Of a DNA stretch of 64,000 bases, positions 31,301-64,000 are shown piece by piece; within the stretch, counting starts at the first letter, position 1, and each line of letters begins with the position of its first letter. The notes beneath the pieces are model-generated. The model ran no database searches. It saw only the letters and a program-made list of their open reading frames with translations, and was not told the origin of the DNA. The stretch is from Elysia chlorotica. Its lineage: Eukaryota > Mollusca > Gastropoda > Plakobranchidae. A program made the position numbers and the translations under genes. The stretch covers positions 1 through 64,000 of the forward strand of contig RQTK01000084.1 of assembly GCA_003991915.1 (NCBI GenBank), given 5' to 3'.

Positions 31301-33580
31301 AAAATGTTTACCATGACATTGGTCGAGACTGAAAGTTATTCAACACGTGACCAAATAAGGAGAGATTAGTAAAAGAAAGAAAAAAAACATAATAAACAAA
31401 TTAAAAAACCCCACTAAAAACAAAACAAATCGCCGTTTACTCTTTGAGTAGGCTACCTGCTTACCTAGTAGGCTACATGTAGGCTACCTTGAAAACAATA
31501 GCAACAATAACGACAACAACAACAACAGCAACAACAACCCAGGACAACATCACTTTCCTCTCGTATGGGTCATTTTACATCCAATAGTACACTGAATGTG
31601 TTCTCTATAGAGGGAGGGAGAGGATTCTCTCCCTCTCTCCGGGTTTAACGTCTCCTAGGTTCCCCTGGGGGGTCCTATACGGCGATAGTACACTGAAGGA
31701 AATGAAATACTTACTTACTGCCCTTTTTGCCGTTGGCAATTAGGGCAGCAAAAGGAAATGAAATGACCTGATCAAATGATTTCTTTGGTCCCGTTAAAAA
31801 GCAACATCCTAGTATTCTACGGTTGGGCCAACGCACCTTCTTTTTTCCAGTGAACTGCAGCTGTTTTTAAATTACAGTGATACATGCAAATATGTTACAT
31901 GAGAAAAAAAAGGGAAGTACACTTTCTTTTTTAAACGGGATGCAATATCAGTCATAAAGCAAACAGTTGAAAAAAATGCTAGGATCATATAGGCCCACTT
32001 GCCTACGCCCCCTCCCACTCCATAAAAAGTTATGACATTGTTATGTCTAGAATAACAATATGTGCTTGTATCTTGCACTTTGCAACATACCTTGCAATTA
32101 CAGTTTTGTTAATATATCCAAATAACGTTTCATGAACAGGAAAACACATTTAGTTTTGACTCTCCGATCCCTCTTGTATATGGATTTTTAAAACAATGTA
32201 AATAATTATTCATCACTGCATGTTATTGTAAACATAATTTTTACTGCCCCTTTAAACATGGTGTTGACGCTAACGAGATACAAACATTAGATCGGAATGG
32301 AGAGAGAGGGGGAAAAAGAGGGGGGGGGGCGGCATGAGGGAGAAGGGGACGAGTGTCCAAGTCGTATGGAATTTCGCCTAATACAATTTGGTCTGTATGT
32401 AATGTATATGACTTTAATTTCTTGCTCTATGAAATGTTATGGTTTGAAGTTTAAATTCGATTTAAAAAAGTCCATAAGATAAGATAAGATAAGACAATCA
32501 AACTCTTTCGTACGAAAATCAATTTTTTTTACTTTTTCCAGTGATAAACATAAAAGGAAACTGCAGAGTTAGACATCTTCTGCGCCTAAAAATAAGTGCA
32601 ATTTTCGCGTTGTTAATGTTGTTAATGTTATATCTAACAGTCTTACATAATTTTATTTTGACATTTTTGTTTTTTTCATGAGGCTCTTGGTAAATTAAAA
32701 ATGTCTGCCTCTATATATAATTATACAACCCTATCTCTAAATTTGGAATTAACCACACATTTTTATTTCATGATGTATTGCCATCGATGTACTTTCACAT
32801 GCATTAAACCAGAACATGTGCAATATCATTAGACATCTGCTTACTAATTCGTAAAACTAATTTCTTGTCTTATAATCATACACTACTGTATTTATATACA
32901 GGTGTGTGTGTGTGTGTGATAAATATAGTCCTTGATGCATGTTTGGATTTTTCAAAATATTTTACTTAAGAACAATGCAGTGCAATATTTTCATCATATT
33001 AAATGAAGAATGTTTTATCTTTATTTTTCGTAATGGCATTTACATATTTGAAATCTATTTATATAGCATACCCTTATTATATAAGCAGTGAAATAGCTTT
33101 GGAATTTTCAAAGATCTTAGATTGAATGAGTGATATATTTTCAATGTCTTTTTTTGTAACTACTTTATATACAATATTGTATTTTTTGCTTAATATATAT
33201 TATATATTTCTAATGTAAATGGGCATGTGAATCTCAATTTCCTCAAGAAAGATTCACAAATCATTCTTATCTTATCTTATCTTACTGGTGGGACCCGTGT
33301 CAGTAGGCCTAATACTGTGACCGGGTGAGACAGAAGTCCTGTTATCCCCACTGTGTCTCTGTGTGTCAGCACGTCAATTGGTAGGCGTTAGCAGATGATT
33401 ATCTCGGTTCCGTTTGCGATAGCCTGGGCATTGTGAAAACAACCAACCAAGTTTCTAGACCCAGTGCGTCATAATCGGTGACGCTATAATTCTACTAGTT
33501 AATATTTATTCATGTTTCATTATTCATAGATATTAACAACTCATTTCTTCGCGGGGAAAATTGCCCGATGACAAAGTTTT
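31300..33580. other. Intergenic stretch between the two genes
   Basis: No coding exon is recognised. It holds an AAC-rich patch at 31499-31540, a short GA/CT hairpin around 31608-31640, a hairpin with CTGCCC and GGGCAG arms around 31720-31747, a G-run near 32321, and ATAAG pentamer runs in opposite orientation at 32474-32496 and 33258-33283. Confidence 0.5.
33258..33440 (-). mobile_element. Possible SINE with GATAA tail
   Basis: Read on the minus strand, a GC-richer body (containing GTCACAGTATTAGGCCTACT and GACACGGGTCCCACC) ends in a GATAAGATAAGATAAG tail, as expected for a short retroposon. A second GATAA run, in the other orientation, lies at 32474-32496. Confidence 0.35.
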
Positions 33581-33604
33581 TACCTGTAGGGCTACCTGTG
33601 ATAA

Positions 33605-33842
<238 letters not shown>

Positions 33843-36800
33843 AATCTTCACCATTTTCACCTGACTGACTGATATCAATGCATTAACTCACCAGAGTTTG
33901 ATAAATCAGCTAATTATTAAAGACCAAATAATCAGAAATGGTGTTCAGAGAGTTAATAATGATAATTTTATCCCCCCTCCCCCCAATACACACACGCTCA
34001 CACAAACAAATTTAGCCCACTAGAAACACTTTATCACGACAAAACAAAACTAACAAAGCACATTATATCTGATGTTCTATAGCCTAATGTTTCGTGAAGA
34101 TAATGTTGCTGGAATTCATGGACCTCATTGCAACACCATCGAACATCTTATAACGCAACACTAGAAAAGGCACAACTACACGCAACACCCAAACAAATAA
34201 ACATTACAAGAAATCTATAGTAATAAGTTATATCATACAATGCATTTTAATATTACCATCATCAAGTTAATAATACATCTTGGAAATAATTTAGGTAGTA
34301 GTGTCAATATTATTGTATAAAAGGAAAAAAGAGTGTTCTCACATACATAAGGACTATTCTCCCATACAAACAACTATTCTCACATAGGAAACAAAAAATA
34401 ACTCATGCAGCGAAGCGTTCAGTCATACTGAAAGCTAGTATTGCTCACCAAGGGTCAAACTAGAGCAACAGTCCACATTACGTCGTAAAAATAGCATCAG
34501 TATAAATTATTGGCATGAAACTATACAGTGTGCAATGTATGGGCATGAAACAGAGAAGTTTCGATTGAAAGTAAAAAAAAAAAGATTGAACATTCCTCCC
34601 TTTTCAGGGATTCTAATTCACAAAAAGTGTCCAGGTAAGATACACCTCTATAAAAACTAAAGTAGCACATCCTTATCTTAGGTACACATTGAATGAAGTA
34701 ATGTTTTATTTAAGTTACATACTATGCACGGGTCGGACTGACTTATTGGAACACACGGACATAACAAATGTGAAAATAGATGTGTATGATTTTATGACCT
34801 TGATAAACAGATAATCAGCATTTAATTTTTGAACATCTTTCATCTCATGCAATTGACTGTTTTCAAAACCATTCAATTCTTCTTTGATATCAAATAGATG
34901 GTAGAGACATACTTGTTACCTAAAGAAGAGGTTACGGTGAGCATAAGACAGCTGCCAGCAGCTGCTTGAGGCAGAAAAAATCGTTCAAACTTGCCCCTAA
35001 GTGAACATATTCTATTATCCATTGCTAAATTAAGAGAGAAGAAATTGATCCCTTTTCAGCGATACGAAATCCATCTATGCCCAGATCGCGCTTTTACAAT
35101 AATGCCAATCAGGACCAAATAACCAAACAATAAAATACAACACTGACTAGTGTTAACAACTGGTCGAACTTAAGCCGGCTCATTCAAAAAGGTAAGTGCT
35201 CTAGCCCAATCAGCAGATTGCTTAAAAATTATCACTATCACGTGATTTTTTTATGTTTTGTGAGAGAAAGAGGTCACCCCCAAATTAGGCATACTCCACA
35301 TCCCATTTCAAATAGAGACACGGATTTTCACAGACATTTCACATTCCACTTAAAAGAAAGAAACATGTCATGAAAGGAGACAAAACTACGGGTTAAACGA
35401 AATTACTATAAAAAGGATGGCATTTACCTCAGATCTTAAGATGGATGGTATATAAATTTCTATGAAAGGATGGATTTTTGGCACTCGTCATTTAAACGGC
35501 GATGAACTTCATGTACATTCAAATGTATTCTGTTGGCGCATTTTGATATAAAAAAATGAGGATAATCATGCCAATGTGTTACAGTCAATACAGGTTATTA
35601 TAAGTATGGCTAGCTACCCAATTCGATCTAAAAAATCGATGACAGAGCACAGACACAGGTACTAAGAAGATGATAGCAATGTTAATTCTTTGGTCGGGTG
35701 GCAGTCAATATACACATATTATTCTGCATTCTTTCACTAAGTGTATATACTCCCAGGGTTAAACTTTCTCACAATATTTTAAACACTGAAAATGAAACGC
35801 AGAACATGACTGTTAGCTGTAGATACAGCCCAGGACAGCCACATCTCCTGCAGATTCGGTGGATTTGTAAAACATCCTTCTATGACAAAAATTTCCTTCC
35901 ACACTTTGTGGACATACCATAACCATTTCTAAGCATAATATATTTTTATCTGCCTCAAAATTTGCATTTTTTCTAAAGTTGTTCACAGTTATTCGCCGTT
36001 CTATATCCTAATAATATGCATTCCGATAAAAAGAATGCTGTGCATACTTCATCGACTAATTCAAAGGCTCTGTGCATATTTTTCCATATTAACGTTATTT
36101 ACACTCAAATCTATTGATAGGTTCCACACTGCTGAGTTGTTGGACCCTACAGTAGTGGGCGGTTGATTCGGCGGCTTTGTCAAATGTAAACAAGTTGAAA
36201 GTTCTCGAAGAAAAAAAAAAGACAATGGAAAAATGCGACTTAGAAAAACTTTAATTTAGTGATGCACATGACTGTGTTACAAAGAGTAAAAAAAAAAACC
36301 CACACGCAATGTGTATGGACGATCCAAGGACAACGCACGATGAAGTCGATCATATGCAAGTACTGGACAAATCATTGGAGTCAGTCAGTACAAAAGAATT
36401 AGTGCCGATGAGGTAAAAAAAACACACACACACGAAAAAATACGATCAAATAAAATGACACGGTTGAAGAAATTAATGTGTTTTTTGTTGTTTGTTGTTG
36501 TTGTTCCATTGACCAGCAGAAGGGCACTGAGAGTCCTTTTTTCTTTCTTTTAACAGAGAAGTATGGCGAAGCTTTAAAATTTTCCAGACAACTTTTTATT
36601 ACTTTCACGTCTTCTAAGTTTTTTGAACATCTTGTCAGTCAAAAGCACTAGCTACTGAACTACCGACGTCCTGTCATTGGAAATCAGACTCCTTAGGCTA
36701 ATTATTGAAGTACTCTTATGTTTGAAGAAATCAAACCACCAGGTTTTACCCGTTGTTCAAAATGCTATTAAAGATACAGACATATATTTTCGTAGTGGCA

Positions 36801-38278
36801 TTTAACCCTAGCTAGATGGACATAGCCGTTGATAAAATGTCACAAAAACTGTGGTATCTATTTTGTCTTAAGTTGTTATCGTGGGTTTCACCGAGCAATA
36901 TTAAATCATCTGAATAATTTAAAAGCACTTCATCCAATCTCTAGTTCACTGGTTTGCAAATGCAAGTCCTTAAAATCTACATAAAAGCACAGCTACAAAT
37001 TAATGTGAGTAAAACATTCTGAGATAAAAGAGAACTGTAAGTTGGTCCTGATCTTTACGTAGGATTCATGACTTAACCAAACATTAAAACTCTTCCAAAA
37101 GACTAGCTCTTAATGATATTCACAGTATCAACGCAAAAACTTTGCGCTAGTTAGGCGAGATGTTACAAAAAGCCTTGCATTCAATCTCTAGGTACACGAT
37201 TTCTTAAAGTACCGGTACATGTTTTGAAAACCGAAAACAGATTATGAGGCTAACGACATACAAATTTAAAGTTACCTTACACTAAAAACAGTGCACATTT
37301 TGCAATTTGTAAAGGAGGAATATACACCAGAGAGAGAAAAAACTAATTAGTTAGCTAAAAAAAGCAAAGCTTCATAGCATTAGTATAATTGTATGATATA
37401 TGAAGTCTAAAAATACATTATGCAGAGTTGAACACAGATCAGTACAAATTAAATTGTACATTTATCACCACACAAATATTAATAATCTTGAGCTTGCTTT
37501 AGACTATGAATGTTATAATTATGTTATATCTATACTTTACATTTGTACATACAGTAACATTTTAATAAGATTTAATACAATCCATACTGATCAGCCATTG
37601 ATCAAGACATATAAAAATCATTTAAAAAAAAGTACATGCTTGTCATACACATCAGCGTCTTTATATCACAGACACTGAACATTGCCGAGTGTCCGAGGTA
37701 GGGCAATCAGCGGATTATAATAGGTTCGATAGAGTGATAGAGTGCGAACACTTGTGATATAAAATAAATGAATTACCCATGCTATAGACATTATATACAG
37801 GTTAAAAAATCCTCGCTAAACAAACGTAGTCGCGTAGTCGATTACACAGCCTCTCCTTAAAATAATAGGCACTAGATAACTTACTCGATATAAGTCCATC
37901 TGGTTCAAGGTTCAAAACCTGAAATAGGATGGCATTGTGTGCAAAAGCCCATTGCCATGGAACTAAAACGTGTCCATTGAGCACCCTTACCGTTGTTTCA
38001 GAGAACCAGACTGAATGCTCCACACTATTCAAGCTGTGTAGAGAGTTACACGCTTGTCTTCTGAAGAGCGTATCAATGGAGAGAGCAACAATCTTTTGTT
38101 TTAAAACTAAATTTTGTCTACAGCCTACAATTAATTCATACCTCTTAAAATGATGGTTACCCCAACCGTCTCCAAATCGGAAAATTGTATCAACCAGGGT
38201 ACAGCAGTGTACACAATCGTTTGGTAAAGATCGTTGCAATCATGAAAGAATTCAAACATTGAACAAATGAAACAGTTA

Positions 38279-38279
<1 letters not shown>

Positions 38280-38346
<67 letters not shown>
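38280..38346. repeat. CT dinucleotide microsatellite
   Basis: An uninterrupted CT run of about 33 units. Confidence 0.98.
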
Positions 38347-38352
<6 letters not shown>

Positions 38353-39761
38353 CTTTTCCTTTTAAATATATTCCCCCCAAACTGTCTACATGTAGGCTTA
38401 TCTACTTTTTAAAGATTCATAACTTCTACAATGAGCATTTCCATCACAGGCGACAAATGAATGTCAGACAAACATGCAATAGAACATTTATTAGATTAGG
38501 TATCAAATCCTAATATGCAAAGGTATGCATCAACGAATTAAACATTGAGGACTACGACCACATACATAGTCGAAATATGACATACATAGTCGATTTTTGT
38601 ATTGACAAACACACAATCACAACTCGCAAGCACACATTCACACACCTTTTCTTCTATAAAAAACAACAACAACCAACTTTAAGACTTTGTACATTAAAAC
38701 GACACAGAGTTTAAAATAGCATCACGATTGACTCACCCACACACAAAACTAAAATGGTAAATTTATAATTATGCTTTTTGGTATTTAAAGATACAAGGCC
38801 TGCTATTCCTGTACTTTTGTACTACAATTAAAGTTTGATATACAGATGTTCTGACATTGCCCCTTTCAAAAATAATATCTAAAAAAAAATCATGGGTAAT
38901 ATTGGTCCTAAATGTAACGTCGGATGCACAAAGTAATAACTATTGTAGAACTGACGTAAAGTGAATATTATTTTATTATGTTCGAAAGTACAGTAATCTA
39001 ATATCAAACAGATTTAACACTTTACCTATTTCAATTTTGCACTCAAATGTTCTATAAAAATGTGATTTAAAAATAGTGACAATGGCAATGAGTTAAATCT
39101 GAACTTTTCTTACAGGCACTTATCTTTCCATGATGTGTTCCAGTTTACTTAAAACTGTTCACCGTGCGACCTATAATATCTTGACACCAGATAACCACCG
39201 CTGCTGCCTTTGATAATAATACAGACTCGAACTCTACAATAAGCTGCTTTCAAAATGGGCAGCTTTAAAAACAGAAATCCATCAATTGCTTACTAAATGC
39301 GGAGAAAGCATATATATATATATATAATTATGGTAAAAGAGTGACATGCAGGATTATTTAATTAGACTGGCGACAGATACAAGAAAACAAATTACAAAAC
39401 CAACACAAACAACAGAGCTCATAACCTTAAATCAATTGTATCGTTTAACACCATTATGAGTCAATGGCTTATCCCCCCCCCCTCCCCTCAATTTTCACTT
39501 TCTCTTCAAACACTAATAAAAGTTGACTACTGAAGTAAAGCTTGTACAAGTGATGGAAGACGGACATTTTCAATCATAGAATATGAAAACAAGTGAACCA
39601 CTAAATAAAAAGCCAGTAACAAATTCGTTGTCAACCATTTCATGGATCTTTCCAGATTAAACTAATTGTAAGCAGCAGACCCTTGCCGCATCTCGATCTA
39701 TTTTTTAAATAATAGTTTACTTTGAAATGACGCTATTCTCCTGAAACTGTACACACAAAGC

Positions 39762-39767
39762 TTTATT
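39762..39767 (-). terminator. Candidate poly(A) signal for the CUB/LDLa gene
   Basis: TTTATT on the given strand is AATAAA in transcript sense, about 370 bp after the stop codon. It is one of several candidates in AT-rich sequence and is unproven. Confidence 0.25.
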
Positions 39768-40135
39768 TATTATGCATTAAACATCATAGATTATTTTACC
39801 ATTAAAAGCAAGTAATGTACATTGGTATAATTCAGTCATGGGACTTCAATACAAACAAAATTACTTACAGTCAACCCCAAACAACCATTCACAATCAAAA
39901 TATACAAAACGGATAAATTAAGAACTCAATGAAAATATACACATAAACTATTCATTTCATTTAAAAAAATCTGTATACAATCCGTCTCGGCCTTCATTGG
40001 AAAAGACCTAATCGAATGACGCTAAGTCTATAGACAAACATTATAATAACTTTGGCTAGGTAACAAACATGTTTGAACTATTCAATGTAAATTTTTTTAT
40101 ATAAATAAAGCTACAGCAGTGCACTTGAGCCTCTG

Positions 40136-61435
<21,300 letters not shown>

Positions 61436-63197
61436 CTGGAATGGGAAAAGAGATGGGATACAGGTAACAAATTTGTCGATAATGTTATTCTGCCCCGCTT
61501 TGTTACATTGCTGCATAAAGTTTATGTATTTGGGAATCAAATTCTAGGTAATTTAATTCATTGTGGTAAAAAATAGAACAAGAAGAGAACTATTAATTTT
61601 GAAAGAGATATAGCCTGAAAATGTTCATATGATCTTTTTGAACAGTGGGTAAGATTTCAAAAAATAAAATATCACTCGCACTTAGAAGAATTATTAGCGA
61701 CACAAGCACAGTCTTTAAAGCAAGACAATCTTCTTTTATGGCTTACAAAGCCAACATGTTCAATAAAATACACTACTTGAACAAAAACCAAAAATATAGA
61801 ACATAGTAAGAAGACATCTGATGTATACATGTATAATTCTTGTAGGGAACATGAAATATGAACATGAAAGCGAACTAATAATATGTATGGATGTATAATT
61901 TTAATAGGCCTATACTTGAACATTTTTCCAGCTATTTCCTCTACAAAGTTGTTTTAATCGTTTGTGATCTTAGAGGGAGGGATGGAGGAAGGGAGAAAAA
62001 AAAAAAGAGAGAGAGAGAGAGGGAAGAGAGGAGAGAGAGAGAGAGAGAGAGAGATAGAAATAGAAAGAGGGACAGAGAGAGAGAGAGGGGGGCAGGGGGA
62101 CGGACAGTCAGACAGACAGACAGGCACAATTACAATTATTGTAAAAAGAAACAAAAAGGATAAAGAGAAGGCAGTTAAACGATTAGTTTTGGGACCCATC
62201 CGCAATATACCCTTTCTCCTGAAAGTGGATGTTCAAAAACCAACTCACCCATGTCTTACTAAGACTGCCATACATCAGAGACCTACAGCCTAGCTTAGCT
62301 TATGAGTCAACTCAATTCATTGATTTGTTATTCTAAGCCACATAAGCTAGCATAACCATAACGTTGTTATAACTTCTTTGTTTGCAACATGACTTAATCC
62401 TCCATCTAAATGGAAATCAGATTATACAATAGTCGTTGCTACAAAACTATTATTGACTCTATACGGACCAGAGCTCTGTGTATACATTTAATTCATTCTG
62501 TTTCGCCAACGTTGTTTATCAGTCATCACTTTCATCACTTATGATTAATTGCTCTTTTCTGTTTATTCCGTTAAACCACCAGCAGTACACTTCGTCATCC
62601 GAGTTGTATAATATTCTATGCTCATCTCTAAAATACTAAAGATTTAGAGTATACTAGGAATGTGATAGGGCATTATATAACTGAAGTTGCGCACTGTTGA
62701 CTCTGTTTGCAGTCAGCAATTCTTTGTGAATTATTTTATATATTTAATTCTGTTTGGCTCACGTTGTATATCAATTATGACCAATTACCCTGTTCTTTTG
62801 TCGTTAAAGTGATTTTGGAAGCATTGAGTAAAGTAGTGGTACATGTATTTTCTCGACATAATGTTTTAGTAATTCACCCGCATTTTTTTGTTCTTGCGGT
62901 AATCGCTGCTTTAATTTCCGTGACGATTAAAAATACCGCTGCCTTTTGATTACTTTATTTTCTATAAAAAAAAAGAAAATCTGAGGGTAGCTTGAAACAT
63001 AATGAATTTATATGTAATTACACAGTTTGCTCCTGTTTTTTGCTGTCGATACACTTTTGTATTCCACATGCCTTTTGATTATGAGGGTATACGGTAGGTA
63101 TTATTGTTGTACCGGGAAAAATTAAACGACATGACGCTACGATTTAGATGGGTTTTCAGCTTTTGGAAAAAAATTGTAATAGCCACACAAAAAAGAA

Positions 63198-63246
<49 letters not shown>

Positions 63247-64000
63247 ACATAAAGAGAAGGCAGTTAAACGAACAAAAAAAAAAACAACAAAAAAAAAAAA
63301 CACAACAACAACAGCCCGCAACAAATGACAAAACGAGTCTTAAAATCCCGTTATCAAGACCTCAGTTCTTACGCTCTCTATGAGAAAAATATTATACTTT
63401 CGGCTTTATCGACGCTCATTTCACATTTACACAGTCGGAACAACCTCTTTTGTGCGGCGTGGTCCACTCACATCCTGCATTCAATTGTAATTATTTTGTG
63501 TAAAAAGCAACCTTACTTCTCTACATCCTATTATACTTGATACATTATACAAATCTTGAAAAGCTCTTCCTCGCTTAGTCTTTTTTCTGATTCACTAATG
63601 GCTCTTGCTATTGCCTTTCATTCCCATCAATAACGACTTTTTCATTTGCTTAAAGCAACTTAATGGATCACATTTCATAAGTCAACCTATACTGTTTTCT
63701 GCAGATATTGTGATAAGCATTTTTACATGCTAGAGATATGTGATTTTCAAATAATTATATTGGATTTTGTCAACAGGAAGCAGACACTTGTGGTCTCGAA
63801 TTACGGGAAAATACTCGTCTTAATCATCTCAGCCCCGCTGTTGAAACCTGTCGATATGACTGGAATTATAGCAAAGGTAATCGCTGTGTTAGAAGACGAG
63901 CAAGTTAGGAGAAGCTTTTTGTAGGAACATTTTTAATAACTGACATTGTGTGGCAGTGTCGGTAGCTATCTCAGTTAGTACACTGGAATTGGAGCAGGAG
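61436..64000 (-). other. Upstream intron or 5' flank of the CUB/LDLa gene
   Basis: No exon is recognised. It holds GA-rich tracts at 62008-62097 and 63203-63241 and A/C-rich simple sequence at 63270-63312. The short block AAAGAGAAGGCAGTTAAACGA occurs at both 62162 and 63251, each next to a GA tract, so the two are probably copies of one small repeat. The first visible CUB exon begins in mid-codon, so at least one more exon lies to the right. Confidence 0.5.

Larger units (their letters stand above)
33843..40135 (-). other. Intergenic sequence and probable 3' UTR of the CUB/LDLa gene
   Basis: The stop codon of the CUB/LDLa gene is at 40136-40138, so its 3' UTR must start here. No coding exon is recognised. 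A 145-codon minus-strand ORF at 37802-38239 resembles nothing I know. A CT dinucleotide run lies at 38280-38346. Confidence 0.45.

Noticed and set aside
37802-38239. 145-codon minus-strand ORF
   Set aside because: I recognise no family, signal or domain. It lies in the probable 3' UTR or intergenic region, and an ORF of this length is expected occasionally by chance in 64 kb.

Overview
The window is animal nuclear DNA: AT-rich, intron-dense, with GT-AG introns, few long ORFs, abundant microsatellites and LINE, SINE and DNA-transposon debris. I infer a mollusc, most likely a heterobranch gastropod. The hints are the recurrent CTAGATCTAG-type motifs (around 22,030, 27,740, 27,907 and 30,970-31,100), tRNA-derived SINEs, RTE-type LINE debris and the style of the genes. 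The species is not determined. One assembly gap (86 N) lies at 50,498-50,583.

Two protein-coding genes can be assembled from exons with matching phases, both on the minus strand. Gene 1 (9,124-27,206, with a possible 5' UTR exon near 31,259) is a complete DPY19-like C-mannosyltransferase, closest to DPY19L3. It has 17 coding exons, all junctions are in phase, and the protein is 734 residues. Gene 2 (40,136 to beyond the right edge, first visible exon ending at 61,435) is a type I membrane protein with five CUB domains, one LDLa domain, one transmembrane helix and a cytoplasmic tail with polyQ and a PDZ-ligand-like end. That is the architecture of LEV-10, related to the SOL-1 and NETO receptor auxiliary proteins. 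Its signal peptide exon is outside the window, and one exon (second half of CUB4) appears to be missing from this sequence.

Layout: 1-9,123 is AT-rich non-coding DNA, part of it probably the 3' UTR of gene 1. 9,124-27,206 holds gene 1. Its introns carry minisatellites that reiterate splice sites (10,755-12,690), a large inverted repeat that copies two coding exons in antisense (14,620-18,725) built around RTE-type LINE pieces, and a ~3 kb Tigger/pogo-like element with an internal tandem duplication (23,574-26,571). 27,230-31,259 holds a LINE reverse transcriptase interrupted by Tigger-like transposase sequence. 31,260-40,135 is intergenic DNA and the probable 3' UTR of gene 2. 40,136-61,435 holds gene 2, including a 1.7-1.8 kb tandem duplication in its 8.2 kb last intron and a dense set of trinucleotide microsatellites next to exons. 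61,436-64,000 is intron or upstream sequence.

The two genes have no evident pathway link. The most unusual structure is the repeat architecture: tandem arrays whose units contain the real splice donor or acceptor of the neighbouring exon, and an antisense copy of two exons lying in the intron just downstream of the functional ones.
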